In this document: one piece after another, positions 26,161 to 34,769 of the stretch
Numbering within the stretch: position 1 is the stretch's first letter
Layout of the letters: every line of letters starts with the position of its first letter
DNA from: a bacterium
Lineage (GTDB): Bacteria > Patescibacteriota > Saccharimonadia > Saccharimonadales > UBA4665
Direction of reading: 5' to 3'
Assembly (NCBI GenBank): GCA_021848145.1
Contig: JAJZMX010000002.1
Coordinates: 124,001-188,000, forward strand
DNA length: 64,000 nucleotides
Translations under genes and position numbers: made by a program
Notes under the pieces: generated by a model
Told to the model about the DNA's origin: nothing
Databases searched by the model: none
What the model saw: the letters and a program-made list of their open reading frames with translations, nothing else

Positions 26161-28176
26161 ATGACAGATCAATCTAAAAATAACGCGAGGCCTAAGCAAG
26201 CCCGCAAAACAAATCCGAACAAGCTAGGTAGTAATTTAAGTATACCTAGGTCTCAAGCTGTTCGTGCTCAGAAACGATCACAAATGGATGCGCAGAAAAT
26301 AGCTAATCAGTACAACAAAGCTGAGCTATCCTCACGCGGCCGGGCAAATGTAATTGGTGATGACAGTGGAAAACTCAAGATTAGTTTCTTGGGAGGTCAA
26401 GAGGCAATTGGCGAAAAAAACATGCAAGTTTTGGAATGGGAAAATGACGCTATAATTCTTGATTGTGGAAACCACCTAGGGATCGAATTACCTGGCGTTA
26501 ATTACACTATTGCTGACACAACATATCTTGATTCAATTAAGCACAAGATCAGGGGTTACGTAATTAGTCATGGTCACCTTGACCATCTAGGTGGCCTAAA
26601 ACACATTGCACCAAAATATCCAGCACCGATTTATGGTTCTAGGTTCACCTTAGGTGTAGTTGCAAAAACTTTTGAAGACGCATTTGCCGAGTCAGGACTT
26701 GAATTTACGCCCGAATTAATCGTGATGAATATGGACAACCATGAAAGACTTAAAGTAGGCTCGTTTTTCATTGAATTAGTTAGGATTACGCACTCTGTTC
26801 CGGAGTCGACTTGTATGGTAGTAGATACCCCAGTCGGACGCGTTATTAATACTGGGGACTGGCGTCTCGATCCAGAGCCATTAGATGATAAGCCTACTGA
26901 TGCAGAGCGATTAAAACAGCTTGGGGATGAAGGCGTTCTTCTATTAATGAGCGACAGCTGTAACACTCCTTTACCGGGTCGCACACCAACCGAACATACT
27001 CTTCAGCAAAGCTTCCATGACATTATAGGTAATGCCGAAGGAAGGGTTTTTGTGGCTATTTTTTCATCGAACATGAACCGTGTTCAGATGATTGTTAATG
27101 CAGCTGCTGCAAGTGGGCGTAGAGTTGCCTTAGATGGGCGGAGCATGATCTCATATGCTGAAATTGCTGTGCGTCAGGGCATTTTAAAAATTCCAAAAGG
27201 AACAGTGCTTCCCATGCGCGAGATGCCCAATATACCAGATCGACAAGTACTGGTTATTTGTACTGGTGGACAAGGTGAGCCTGGGGCTGCTTTGCAGCGC
27301 ATGGCCGAAGGTCAGCACAAGCATATTAAACTTAAAGAGGGAGATACTGTAGTTGTTAGCTCAACCCCTATTCCCGGTAATGAGGTGCGTTACGAAGAAA
27401 TAGGCAACGACCTTGTTAAAAGGGGAGTTCATCTATATAGGCATCCAACGCATGAGGTAGACAATGTGGGGCCGTTGCACGTTTCGGGCCATGCTAGGAG
27501 AGATGAGTATAGGGAGATGCTCCATATAATCCGTCCAAAATTCTTCTTGCCTATCTATGCTGGCACACTAAATCGTAAATATTACGCTGAGATGGCCGTA
27601 GAAGAGGGCTGGAAGCGAGATAATGTCATCATGGCTGATAATGGCGACTCGATTCTATTTTCCGAAGACTCATGGAATAAAACACAGCCAGTACCTTATG
27701 GTAGTTTGTTGGTTGACCAAACTGGTTCGATCGTAAGCAATGTTGTTGTTAAGGACCGTGTGCTGTTGAGTGAAGAGGGTCTTGTAGCGGTAGTGTTAAC
27801 TATTGACCGCAAAACTGGCAACTTGCTTACTTCACCTGACATCATCAGCCGTGGGTTTATATATATGCGAGATAAAGAAGAGATAATGAACGGTCTTCGG
27901 CAAGAATTGAAGAGAGCCGTTACCCAACGCTTTAAACGAGTAGATTTAGACAGATTTAAGGCCGAGCTAAAGGATCATGTGACCCATTACTTGTTTGAAC
28001 AAACTCAGTTAAGTCCAATAGTAATTCCGGTTGTTAATGTAATTTCCGGCAAGGTAGGGGACGCTAAAACTGTTCACCAGACAAAGACAAAGACCGAAGA
28101 GGAATTAGCTATAGAGCAGCAGCGTCGATTTCAGGAAATGAGGGCTAGATTACTTGGTCAAGACCAACCAGATTAA
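26161..28176 (+). CDS. rnj: Ribonuclease J
   Basis: A metallo-beta-lactamase/beta-CASP nuclease with endo- and 5'-3' exoribonuclease activity, central to mRNA decay and rRNA maturation. The 671-aa protein has a basic disordered N-terminal extension (1-70), the zinc motif HGHLDHLGG at 137-145, NTGDWRLDPEP, the beta-CASP region with the PGN loop (IPGNEVRYEE) and the HVSGHARRDE motif, and a C-terminal dimerisation domain. It starts behind GAAAGGAATAT. It follows the UDG by 27 bp. Confidence 0.96.
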   Translation: MTDQSKNNARPKQARKTNPNKLGSNLSIPRSQAVRAQKRSQMDAQKIANQYNKAELSSRGRANVIGDDSGKLKISFLGGQEAIGEKNMQVLEWENDAIILDCGNHLGIELPGVNYTIADTTYLDSIKHKIRGYVISHGHLDHLGGLKHIAPKYPAPIYGSRFTLGVVAKTFEDAFAESGLEFTPELIVMNMDNHERLKVGSFFIELVRITHSVPESTCMVVDTPVGRVINTGDWRLDPEPLDDKPTDAERLKQLGDEGVLLLMSDSCNTPLPGRTPTEHTLQQSFHDIIGNAEGRVFVAIFSSNMNRVQMIVNAAAASGRRVALDGRSMISYAEIAVRQGILKIPKGTVLPMREMPNIPDRQVLVICTGGQGEPGAALQRMAEGQHKHIKLKEGDTVVVSSTPIPGNEVRYEEIGNDLVKRGVHLYRHPTHEVDNVGPLHVSGHARRDEYREMLHIIRPKFFLPIYAGTLNRKYYAEMAVEEGWKRDNVIMADNGDSILFSEDSWNKTQPVPYGSLLVDQTGSIVSNVVVKDRVLLSEEGLVAVVLTIDRKTGNLLTSPDIISRGFIYMRDKEEIMNGLRQELKRAVTQRFKRVDLDRFKAELKDHVTHYLFEQTQLSPIVIPVVNVISGKVGDAKTVHQTKTKTEEELAIEQQRRFQEMRARLLGQDQPD

Positions 28177-28222
28177 TTGTAATAAGACACCTTTAGATCT
28201 GGCATAACTTGGCATTTGAGTG

Positions 28223-28228
28223 TATAAT
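28223..28228 (+). promoter_or_regulatory. -10 box of leaderless ftsK promoter
   Basis: TATAAT at 28223-28228 followed by seven bases and the ftsK ATG. No ribosome-binding sequence is present. The -35 match is weak. Confidence 0.5.
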
Positions 28229-28235
28229 TAGCTAA

Positions 28236-30449
28236 ATGCCTAAAAAGAAAAAAGCATCATCCAACAGAAGTAAAAAGCCGGTAAAAAAAGAAGAAACTAA
28301 GGTCAGTTCGGGCTTCGGAATATATACCGCAGCTGTATTTATGCTGATCGTTGCGATCTTTTTATTTATTGGTGCTTTCGGTACTGGCGGTAAACTTCCG
28401 CTAGCTTTGTATCATGGTGTTTACTGGTTATTTGGTTGGTCAGCTTTGTTTGTTCCGATAGCTCTTGTTATAACGAGTGTGATCATATTCATGGGGGATG
28501 ATCACAGCCTGCCAAAGGACAAAATAACCAGTTTAATTATCGCTTTGTTAGGATTGAGTGGGCTAAGTTACGTCTCCTTCGCTAATAAAACGGCTCTTGG
28601 CAGCTGGGTTGGTGGTCATGGCGGTAATGTAGGTAGTCTTCTTGGGGGAGCTATCTTATCCGCCCTAGATAAGATCCCTGCGGCTATGGTGTTTTTTGTG
28701 ATTGCATTATTGTCGGTTAGCTATTCTCTAGGATTTACCCCCAAGGACATAGTTAAACTATTTAAGCGCAAGCCTAAAGAGGATGGCGACACTGACCTTG
28801 CCGACCTTAAGGCAAAGGCAGAGAGTACTTTTAAGCTTAACGAGGGGGTGCCGGTTGAGCACCACGGTTCTAATAGCGAACCGCAATTAGCCGAACCAAG
28901 AGTTAGTAGCTTCAAGAATACGGCGCAAAGGTTATCAAAGGATGAAAATCATCCAGCCTTAACTACGCCAAACGACCCAGACTGGAAGTTTCCAACCATT
29001 AGTTTGCTCAATCAAAAACAAGACAAGGCAGACCCTGGTGACGTTAATACTAATGCTAAGCTAATACATGATACTCTGGCGAACTTTAATATTGAAGTGC
29101 AAATGGAAGGGGCTAATATAGGGCCTCGTGTAACTCAGTACTCTTTGAGACCCCCATCCTCAACTAAGCTTACTAAAATTACTGCTCTAGAGAGTAACCT
29201 GGCATTAGATTTAGCTGCACACTCGATTAGAATTGAGGCTCCGATACCGGGTAAACGAGCGGTCGGTATAGAAGTGCCAAATGTAAAGCCAGCCATAGTG
29301 AGGGTAAGTTCAATCCTTGAATCTTCCGACTGGTCTTCTCTCGACGGCAGCCTAGGGTTTGTGATTGGAAAGGATATAGCAGGGAAGTCGGTCGTGGCTG
29401 ACCTTGGGAAGATGCCTCACCTTTTGATCGCTGGTCAAACTGGAGCTGGTAAGTCAGTTATGATCAATACTTTTTTGACTAGCCTGTTATATCGAAATAC
29501 TCCTTCAGATCTAAAGTTAATATTAGTAGACCCTAAGCAAGTCGAGCTAACGTTATATAACGACATCCCCCATCTATTGTCTCCAGTAATTACCGAACCG
29601 GAGAAATGTATTAGTGCACTTAAGTGGGCTGTTGCAGAAATGGAACGTCGTCTTAAGACCATGGCTGAAGTTGGAAAAAGGGACATAGTACAGTACAACT
29701 TGCTGAAAAAGGAAGCTGGCATGCCATATATAGTAATTGTTATAGATGAGTTGGCAGACTTAATGATGATGGCTGCTAGGGATGTTGAATCACTCATCGT
29801 ACGTCTGGCTCAGAAATCGCGTGCAGCGGGTATTCATTTGGTAATTGCTACTCAACGTCCCTCTGTAGATGTTATTACCGGTTTAATTAAAGCTAATGTA
29901 CCAGCAAGGATAGCATTTACTGTTAATAGTCAGGTTGATAGCCGGACAATTATTGACCAGGGCGGTGCGGAAAAATTGCTGGGTCGAGGAGATATGCTTT
30001 TGCTAACTTCAGATATGCCCAAGCCGAAACGTGTCCAGGCTGCGTTAATAGAGGAAGATGAAATTAAGAAAGTAATGGACTTTATTCGTAGGCAGCGTCC
30101 ACCTCAATACGACGATGAAGTAGTCTCTCAGCCAGTCCAAATATCTGGTAAGGGCGGTACTGTTGTTGACGGTAGTTCCGGTGAATTTGACGATGACCTT
30201 TGGAGAGATGCGGTACATGTTATATTGGAGAATCGAAAAGCGTCAACAAGCTTATTGCAAAGGCGATTAAGGATAGGTTATGGTCGTGCTGCTCGGTTAA
30301 TAGAAACCATGGAAGACCAAGGGATTGTTGGGCCTGCTGACGGATCTCGTCCAAGGGAAGTCCTTGTTAGTTCTATGGATGAGGTTTTCGGCATTGAAAA
30401 TGGGAATGATGATGGCCAGTTGCCCGAGGCAGACCAAGAGTCAATCTAG
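28236..30449 (+). CDS. ftsK: DNA translocase FtsK/SpoIIIE
   Basis: A septal DNA pump that clears chromosome ends during division. The 737-aa protein has a basic N-terminus, four transmembrane helices between about 25 and 170, a short linker, the alpha/beta motor with Walker A AGQTGAGKS at 399-407, Walker B IVIVIDELADLMM and ATQRPSVDVITG, and a gamma winged helix (TSLLQRRLRIGYGRAARLIE) that reads KOPS-like sites. The linker is short compared with E. coli FtsK. A leaderless-type -10 box precedes it. The Xer recombinase at 51.7 kb is a likely partner. Confidence 0.96.
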   Translation: MPKKKKASSNRSKKPVKKEETKVSSGFGIYTAAVFMLIVAIFLFIGAFGTGGKLPLALYHGVYWLFGWSALFVPIALVITSVIIFMGDDHSLPKDKITSLIIALLGLSGLSYVSFANKTALGSWVGGHGGNVGSLLGGAILSALDKIPAAMVFFVIALLSVSYSLGFTPKDIVKLFKRKPKEDGDTDLADLKAKAESTFKLNEGVPVEHHGSNSEPQLAEPRVSSFKNTAQRLSKDENHPALTTPNDPDWKFPTISLLNQKQDKADPGDVNTNAKLIHDTLANFNIEVQMEGANIGPRVTQYSLRPPSSTKLTKITALESNLALDLAAHSIRIEAPIPGKRAVGIEVPNVKPAIVRVSSILESSDWSSLDGSLGFVIGKDIAGKSVVADLGKMPHLLIAGQTGAGKSVMINTFLTSLLYRNTPSDLKLILVDPKQVELTLYNDIPHLLSPVITEPEKCISALKWAVAEMERRLKTMAEVGKRDIVQYNLLKKEAGMPYIVIVIDELADLMMMAARDVESLIVRLAQKSRAAGIHLVIATQRPSVDVITGLIKANVPARIAFTVNSQVDSRTIIDQGGAEKLLGRGDMLLLTSDMPKPKRVQAALIEEDEIKKVMDFIRRQRPPQYDDEVVSQPVQISGKGGTVVDGSSGEFDDDLWRDAVHVILENRKASTSLLQRRLRIGYGRAARLIETMEDQGIVGPADGSRPREVLVSSMDEVFGIENGNDDGQLPEADQESI

Positions 30450-30719
30450 TCCTCTACCTTCTTGGGCTCTTTCAAACCCTTCAGTTACTCCTATCCGGTA
30501 AGCTTCAACTTCTCCTATTGCATCTCTACCAGCTATCTCTAGTCCTTGGATGACCCCGTCATGAAACTTGCCTACTGTGTAAAGTGCAAAGAGAGCCACC
30601 TGTTCATCAGATGCGTCAGGAAATAAGGAGCGTAAGAATAAGCCAGGGTCGTGATCGGCTGCAATTATCTCCTCTGACAAGGTTAAGTATGGCACGTATT
30701 CCTCACCTGGGTTGGACAT
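30441..30719 (-). CDS. Hypothetical small acidic helical protein
   Basis: Not recognised. The 92-aa protein is mostly helical and acidic, with SEEIIAADHDPGLFLRSLFP near the N-terminus. It has no membrane segment or Cys. The ATG at 30719 is used, though a TTG five codons upstream is also possible. Its 3' end overlaps the convergent ftsK by 9 bp. With no family match, coding status rests on the open frame and its protein-like composition. Confidence 0.45.
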   Translation of the reverse strand: MSNPGEEYVPYLTLSEEIIAADHDPGLFLRSLFPDASDEQVALFALYTVGKFHDGVIQGLEIAGRDAIGEVEAYRIGVTEGFERAQEGRGLD

Positions 30720-30809
30720 AATATATCTAGTCAATCAGTCCAGGAAGGATTATGCAAGTAATCGATCTAGACTATTTCATAAATCCAATTTTTATGTCTC
30801 CATTCTTGT

Positions 30810-30838
30810 TTGACTAAACAGATAAAAATGAGTATAGT
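30810..30838 (+). promoter_or_regulatory. rpsF operon promoter
   Basis: TTGACT at 30810-30815, a 17-bp spacer, then TATAGT at 30833-30838. Transcription would begin near 30845, giving a leader of about 90 bases before rpsF. Confidence 0.75.
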
Positions 30839-30844
30839 TAACAC

Positions 30845-30933
30845 CTGCATTAACACTTCAGCTTGTGGTTTCTTAATTACGCACAGGCTGTCCGTTTTCT
30901 AAAAAGCGGTAATCCAAAGAAGGAGTTACACAA
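30845..30933 (+). promoter_or_regulatory. rpsF leader with possible S6:S18 regulatory hairpin
   Basis: The 5' leader contains CCGTTTT paired with AAAAGCGG around a tiny loop (about 30893-30911), followed by the ribosome site AAGAAGGAG. Known S6:S18 leader elements expose a CCG trinucleotide in a hairpin and autoregulate the operon. Here the match is limited to a CCG-containing hairpin in the right place. Confidence 0.35.
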
Positions 30934-31320
30934 ATGGCACTATATGAAGTAGCAGTGCTTTACCATCCTAGTCTAGAAGTAGACTTAAGCAAAGCCGAGG
31001 ACAGGGTAGTTAAGATATTCACGGACCACGATGGAAAAGTTACCAATACAGATAACTGGGGTAAGCGTAAACTGGCTTATCCAATCAAAAAAAATGAGCA
31101 TGCTATATATGTATTCTATACGGTTGAAATGCCGGGCACTAGCGTGGCCGCAGTTGAGTCAACGCTGAACATTACCGACGAAGTTGTCCGGTTCTTGATT
31201 ACTAAACCCGACCTTAAAGCTATAGCTAAGGCTGAAGCAGCTAAGGCTGTAAAGGCTGAGCAAGCAGCCAAAAGGGGAGACATTGACCAGTCCGAGGAAG
31301 ATAAAGAAGAGGAAGATTAA
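30934..31320 (+). CDS. rpsF: Ribosomal protein S6
   Basis: A 128-aa 30S platform protein that pairs with S18. It begins MALYEVAVLYHPSLE, with NTDNWGKRKLAYPIKKNEHAIY (the conserved rRNA/S18-binding strand) and NITDEVVRFLITK. The C-terminal 25 residues are a charged Ala/Lys/Glu tail ending in an acidic cluster. AGAAGGAG precedes the ATG. It is first in rpsF-ssb-rpsR, followed by efp. Confidence 0.96.
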   Translation: MALYEVAVLYHPSLEVDLSKAEDRVVKIFTDHDGKVTNTDNWGKRKLAYPIKKNEHAIYVFYTVEMPGTSVAAVESTLNITDEVVRFLITKPDLKAIAKAEAAKAVKAEQAAKRGDIDQSEEDKEEED

Positions 31321-31338
31321 ATAGAACTTAAACCACAC

Positions 31339-31368
31339 TTGACTGCCATAAGACAGCAAGCGTAGGGT
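31339..31368 (+). promoter_or_regulatory. Internal promoter upstream of ssb
   Basis: TTGACT at 31339-31344, an 18-bp spacer, then TAGGGT at 31363-31368, within the 79-bp rpsF-ssb gap. It would let ssb be transcribed separately from rpsF. Confidence 0.45.
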
Positions 31369-31399
31369 AGAGCCAAAGCATAGGTTTTAGGAGGATTAT

Positions 31400-31864
31400 A
31401 TGGCGCGCAGTGTAAACCAAGTAATTTTGATGGGTAACTTAACTCGAGACCCTGAGTTAAGGCAAACCCCTAACGGGCAGAGCGTTTGTGGTTTTAGTCT
31501 TGCTCTTAACCGAAGCTATCGTGACGCTAACGGTGAATGGCAAGAAGCGACAGACTACATAGATATAGTCGCATGGGGTCCTTTGGGAGAACGCGTCGCC
31601 CAATATCTTAGTAAAGGCCGTCGCTGTTTAGTTCAAGGGCGCCTGCAAAGCAGGAGTTGGGAACAGGAAGGCCAGAAACGCAGTAAAGTAGAAGTTTTAG
31701 CTAACGACGTTACCTTTTTGGATGGTAGGGGCGCAGAAAGCGGAAGTGATGAAGCTAATTCTGAAGCTGAAGTAAAACCAAAGCCCAGTAAAAAAGCTAA
31801 AGAAGATGTTGTTATTGAGGACATTGGCGATGAACCAATCAACCTCGACGACATTCCGTTTTAA
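31400..31864 (+). CDS. ssb: Single-stranded DNA-binding protein
   Basis: A 154-aa SSB that coats single-stranded DNA. OB fold residues 1-110 begin [17 protein letters not shown] and include [21 protein letters not shown]. The Lys/Glu-rich linker is short, and the tip ends LDDIPF, the peptide that recruits repair and replication partners. AGGAGG precedes the start. It sits between rpsF and rpsR, the common arrangement. Confidence 0.97.
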   Translation: MARSVNQVILMGNLTRDPELRQTPNGQSVCGFSLALNRSYRDANGEWQEATDYIDIVAWGPLGERVAQYLSKGRRCLVQGRLQSRSWEQEGQKRSKVEVLANDVTFLDGRGAESGSDEANSEAEVKPKPSKKAKEDVVIEDIGDEPINLDDIPF

Positions 31865-31878
31865 TTAAGGAGAATAAT

Positions 31879-32082
31879 ATGGCAAAGATATTTAAGCATC
31901 GAACGGACGTAGCATATTTTGATTACAAAGATTTTAAGACCTTACAAAGATATATTAATGTCTATGGTCAAATTGAGACACGCAAAAAGACTGGCCTAAA
32001 TGAGGCTCAACAGAGGCGATTGGCTCGAGCCATTAAGCGTGCACGGCATATAGCGCTTCTACCATTTGTATCTAACGGATAA
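31879..32082 (+). CDS. rpsR: Ribosomal protein S18
   Basis: A 67-aa partner of S6 on the 30S platform. The core is [22 protein letters not shown], with [19 protein letters not shown] matching the family's basic helix. The N-terminal zinc-type Cys residues seen in some S18 proteins are absent. Spacing to ssb (14 bp, AAGGAG) indicates co-translation. Confidence 0.96.
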   Translation: MAKIFKHRTDVAYFDYKDFKTLQRYINVYGQIETRKKTGLNEAQQRRLARAIKRARHIALLPFVSNG

Positions 32083-32089
32083 CAGAACA

Positions 32090-32653
32090 ATGTTAAATAT
32101 TACTGAACTTAGGAAAGGCACTGTTTTTGTATTGGGAGGAGAACCATATAAAGTGGTCGATTACGGCCAGAAAGTTATGGGACGGGGAGGGTCTATAGTA
32201 AATGTACGGATTAAGTCCTTGGTTAGCGGAAAGGTTCTGGAAAAGACCTTTAAAGGCAATGAACAACTTGAGAGTGCTGATATGTCCACGCAAAGTGTTC
32301 AATATCTATACAACGACGGTGCCAACTATTTTTTCATGAACCAAGAAAACTTTGAACAATTTGAAGTTTCATCTTCGCTTGTAGGGGATAGCTCTGGATA
32401 CGTAAAAGAAGGTGATATTGTTCAACTACAGTTCTTTAAGGGTCAACCTATAAGCATAGAGTTGCCCAAAAATGTACCCTTAAAAGTTGACTATACCGAA
32501 GCTGCGGTGAAGGGAGATACATCAACATCTATTACAAAAGATGCTGTACTAGAAACGGGAATTACCATTAAAGTACCTGCTTTCATAAAGCAAGGTGATT
32601 TAATATCCGTGGATACTTCAAACGGCACTTATCGTGAACGAATAAAAGAATAA
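32090..32653 (+). CDS. efp: Elongation factor P with Arg at the modification site
   Basis: EF-P relieves ribosome stalling at proline runs. The 187-aa protein has the three beta-barrel domains: the KOW-like domain I (ITELRKGTVFVLGGEPYKV), domain II and the C-terminal OB domain with TGITIKVPAFIKQGD. The loop that enters the peptidyl-transferase centre reads VMGRGGSI, so the modified residue is Arg32 rather than Lys, as in EarP-type (rhamnosylated) EF-P, or it is unmodified. The ATG at 32090 is preferred over the longer open frame from 32066, which lies in rpsR. Confidence 0.95.
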   Translation: MLNITELRKGTVFVLGGEPYKVVDYGQKVMGRGGSIVNVRIKSLVSGKVLEKTFKGNEQLESADMSTQSVQYLYNDGANYFFMNQENFEQFEVSSSLVGDSSGYVKEGDIVQLQFFKGQPISIELPKNVPLKVDYTEAAVKGDTSTSITKDAVLETGITIKVPAFIKQGDLISVDTSNGTYRERIKE

Positions 32654-32667
32654 AGTATTATTTGTTT

Positions 32668-33270
32668 ATGCAAAAAAGATCACGTCGGTCTTTGATTGAT
32701 GAAAGCGAAGAATATGTCAGTCGATCGGCATATAAGCTTGATTCGTGCCTAAGCGCTTTAGGAATTAATTTTCAGAATAAAATAGTACTTGATGTTGGGT
32801 CTAGTACCGGAGGTTTTACGGACTATGCGCTAAAACATGGTGCACTTAAAGTAGTTGCGGTAGAAAAGGGAACCAATCAACTTTCTTCGTTGCTAAGAGG
32901 TAATCCAAAGATTGAGCTTCACGAGAAGACAGATATCCGGAATTTCATTTATAAGGGACATATTAATTTAGCGATAATTGACGTTTCCTTTATTTCCCTA
33001 AAAGATATTTTGCCAGCAGTATCGGCTATTGTTGGACCAGACTGTGAAATTATTGCTATGGCCAAGCCACAATTTGAAACTACCAATGATTTAGAAAAAC
33101 ATAGAGGGGTGGTTAAAAACGAACATATAAGGAGAAAGATCTTATCTTCGCTAGAGTCGTGGTTTAAACAGCGTTTTATTATTGAAGCCAAGGCAGACTC
33201 AAAGATAACAGGCGTTAAGGGTAATACAGAGCGATTCTATAAGCTTAAAATCATCAATAAAACGGCTTGA
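32668..33270 (+). CDS. TlyA/FtsJ-type rRNA methyltransferase without S4 domain
   Basis: An S-adenosylmethionine-dependent methyltransferase resembling TlyA (2'-O-methylation of rRNA). Features: YVSRSAYKL near residue 20, the SAM loop LDVGSSTGGFTDYAL, then AIIDVSFISLKDIL and AMAKPQFE. The catalytic Lys-Asp-Lys set is partly visible. The protein is about 200 aa because the N-terminal S4 RNA-binding domain of TlyA is missing. The ATG at 32668 is chosen; TATTAT ends six bases upstream. It is 15 bp after efp. Confidence 0.82.
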   Translation: MQKRSRRSLIDESEEYVSRSAYKLDSCLSALGINFQNKIVLDVGSSTGGFTDYALKHGALKVVAVEKGTNQLSSLLRGNPKIELHEKTDIRNFIYKGHINLAIIDVSFISLKDILPAVSAIVGPDCEIIAMAKPQFETTNDLEKHRGVVKNEHIRRKILSSLESWFKQRFIIEAKADSKITGVKGNTERFYKLKIINKTA

Positions 33271-33306
33271 GCTTTTATTACACTATAGTTAAACTCCTTA
33301 AGTAAG

Positions 33307-33963
33307 ATGTACTTTTCCTCACGGCTTCAGGCCGGCCGATTGTTGGCAAATCAATTAGCTCAGAAATATAGGTACGAAAACTGTGCTATTGTTGCGCTCG
33401 ATGATGGTGGAGTTATGGTGGGAGCTCAGATAGCCGTACAGCTTCACTGCATAATTACTCTTCTAATTAGTAAAGACATTACTCTCCCCAGAGAGAATAA
33501 TGCAATAGCCGGTATGACAGTCGACGGCAAAATGGCATATAACCATAATCTAAGCGATGGTGAAATTGATGAATTGGTTAGTGAATACCACAATTTGATT
33601 GAGGAAGAGAGGATTCATAAATTCAGTGAGATTAATGGGCTTATGGGGGGCAGTGGGCTAATCAACAGAAAAGTGTTACAGCATATGAACATAATTTTGG
33701 TTTCTGATGGACTAAAAGACACATTAAAGCTGGATTTAGCCGCCGAATATTTAAAACCTATAGAAATAGAGAGTTTAATCGTAGCATTGCCAATTGCTAG
33801 CGTTCCCGTAATAGATAGAATTCATGTTATGGCTGATGCTGTATATTGTTTGAGCGTAGCGGATGAATATATGGATACACCTCATTACTACGACAAAGAT
33901 GATACCCCTGATCATAAAAAAATAGTTGAAACAATAGAAGATATTGTTTTGCACTGGAAGTAA
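33307..33963 (+). CDS. Degenerate type I phosphoribosyltransferase-like protein
   Basis: The 218-aa protein has the order of PRTase elements: an N-terminal hood (SRLQAGRLLANQLAQKYRY), CAIVALDDGGVMVGAQIA, a variable insertion, then IILVSDGLKDTLKLDLAAEYL where the PRPP loop lies, and a late hydrophobic strand ALPIASVPVID. The PRPP motif (usually VxVDDGxATG) is altered to VSDGLKDTLK, so binding of PRPP is doubtful. The substrate is unknown. A TATAGT box lies 17 bp upstream. It is convergent with the Crp-family gene. Confidence 0.65.
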   Translation: MYFSSRLQAGRLLANQLAQKYRYENCAIVALDDGGVMVGAQIAVQLHCIITLLISKDITLPRENNAIAGMTVDGKMAYNHNLSDGEIDELVSEYHNLIEEERIHKFSEINGLMGGSGLINRKVLQHMNIILVSDGLKDTLKLDLAAEYLKPIEIESLIVALPIASVPVIDRIHVMADAVYCLSVADEYMDTPHYYDKDDTPDHKKIVETIEDIVLHWK

Positions 33964-33964
33964 A

Positions 33965-34618
33965 TTACCGAAGCATGTTTCGTAATGCATCTACATCTTT
34001 CAAGATGTAGAATGATTTATCCTTGATAATGTATCCTTTTTTCTCTAGGGCAGATATTTCACGGCTTGTAGTTTCACGTGTAGCATTTATTGAGCTTGCG
34101 ATATCCTGGTGTCTTAAGGGAGCTTCAATTAGTAAACCCCTGCTTGTTCTACTGCCAAACCGGTTAGACATAGTAAGCAGGAATGACACTATGCGCTCCC
34201 TGACGGTTCTATATTCAAGATTTAGGATTCGTTCACTATGCAATCGATACATCTCCAGAGTCATGTCAAGCAGGGGAGCTAGTGCTCCTTGGTGTTGCGT
34301 AATCTCTTTTTCGAATCTTTGCCTAGTAATTTCAAGGGTAGTTGTGGGCGCTAAAGCTTGGTATGCCACGTTTCGTTCTTTTCCAGTGAGAGCCCAAATA
34401 AGCGGGAATATTTCATCCTGCTTTCGTATGATTAATAGATTTTCTTCATCATACTTTGTTATGTCGTAGGCCTTAACTAGTCCCTGTAATATATAAAAAA
34501 CCCCGGGCGGTTGTTCCCCGGGGTGAATAACGAAATCACCCTTCTTATATGTTTTCCGTACACCGTACTTTGAAAACACGTCCACCAATTCAGCCACCTG
34601 CTTTAGATTGGCTAACAT
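33965..34618 (-). CDS. Crp/Fnr-family transcription regulator
   Basis: A 217-aa regulator with an N-terminal cyclic-nucleotide-binding-like jelly roll (KKGDFVIHPGEQPPGVFYILQG), a dimer helix, and a C-terminal helix-turn-helix (LRHQDIASSINATRETTSREISALEKKG). No Fnr-type cysteine cluster is present. The cAMP-contact Arg/Ser set is not clear, so the signal is unknown. It is divergent from the small membrane ORF at 34647. Confidence 0.88.
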   Translation of the reverse strand: MLANLKQVAELVDVFSKYGVRKTYKKGDFVIHPGEQPPGVFYILQGLVKAYDITKYDEENLLIIRKQDEIFPLIWALTGKERNVAYQALAPTTTLEITRQRFEKEITQHQGALAPLLDMTLEMYRLHSERILNLEYRTVRERIVSFLLTMSNRFGSRTSRGLLIEAPLRHQDIASSINATRETTSREISALEKKGYIIKDKSFYILKDVDALRNMLR

Positions 34619-34646
34619 ATCTTAATTTAACCTAAATAATGCCTTC

Positions 34647-34769
34647 ATGGCAAGCGTAGTTATAATTTTCGTGATAAACATCATCCTCATTGCGTTAGTA
34701 TTCTTACGACTATTTTCAGCAAACCAACTTACTATTAATTCACCAACAAAAAGGAGGGACTATGGTTGA
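34647..34769 (+). CDS. 40-aa single-helix membrane micro-ORF
   Basis: An ATG at 34647 opens 40 codons: MASVVIIFVINIILIALVFL forms one transmembrane helix, followed by a polar tail ending KRRDYG. The stop (TGA at 34767) overlaps the next gene's start (ATG at 34762) by eight bases, and that gene's AAGGAGGG ribosome site lies inside this ORF. This geometry favours translational coupling. No ribosome site precedes its own ATG. Coding status is inferred from composition and overlap. Confidence 0.45.
   Translation: MASVVIIFVINIILIALVFLRLFSANQLTINSPTKRRDYG

Noticed and set aside
30752-30817. 21-codon ORF with GGAAGG upstream, just before the rpsF promoter
   Set aside because: Too short, and it overlaps the promoter region; no composition or overlap argument supports translation.
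23046-31375. 11-base match GGGTAGAGCCA in both the pnp leader (23046) and the ssb leader (31365)
   Set aside because: Too short, not in an equivalent position and without shared structure; expected by chance in 64 kb when looking by eye.
34500-34522. Strong GC palindrome CCCCGGG/CCCCGGGG looking like a terminator
   Set aside because: It lies inside the Crp-family coding sequence (codons for HPGEQPPGVF) and any A/T run fits codons of the gene; no transcript end is expected there.
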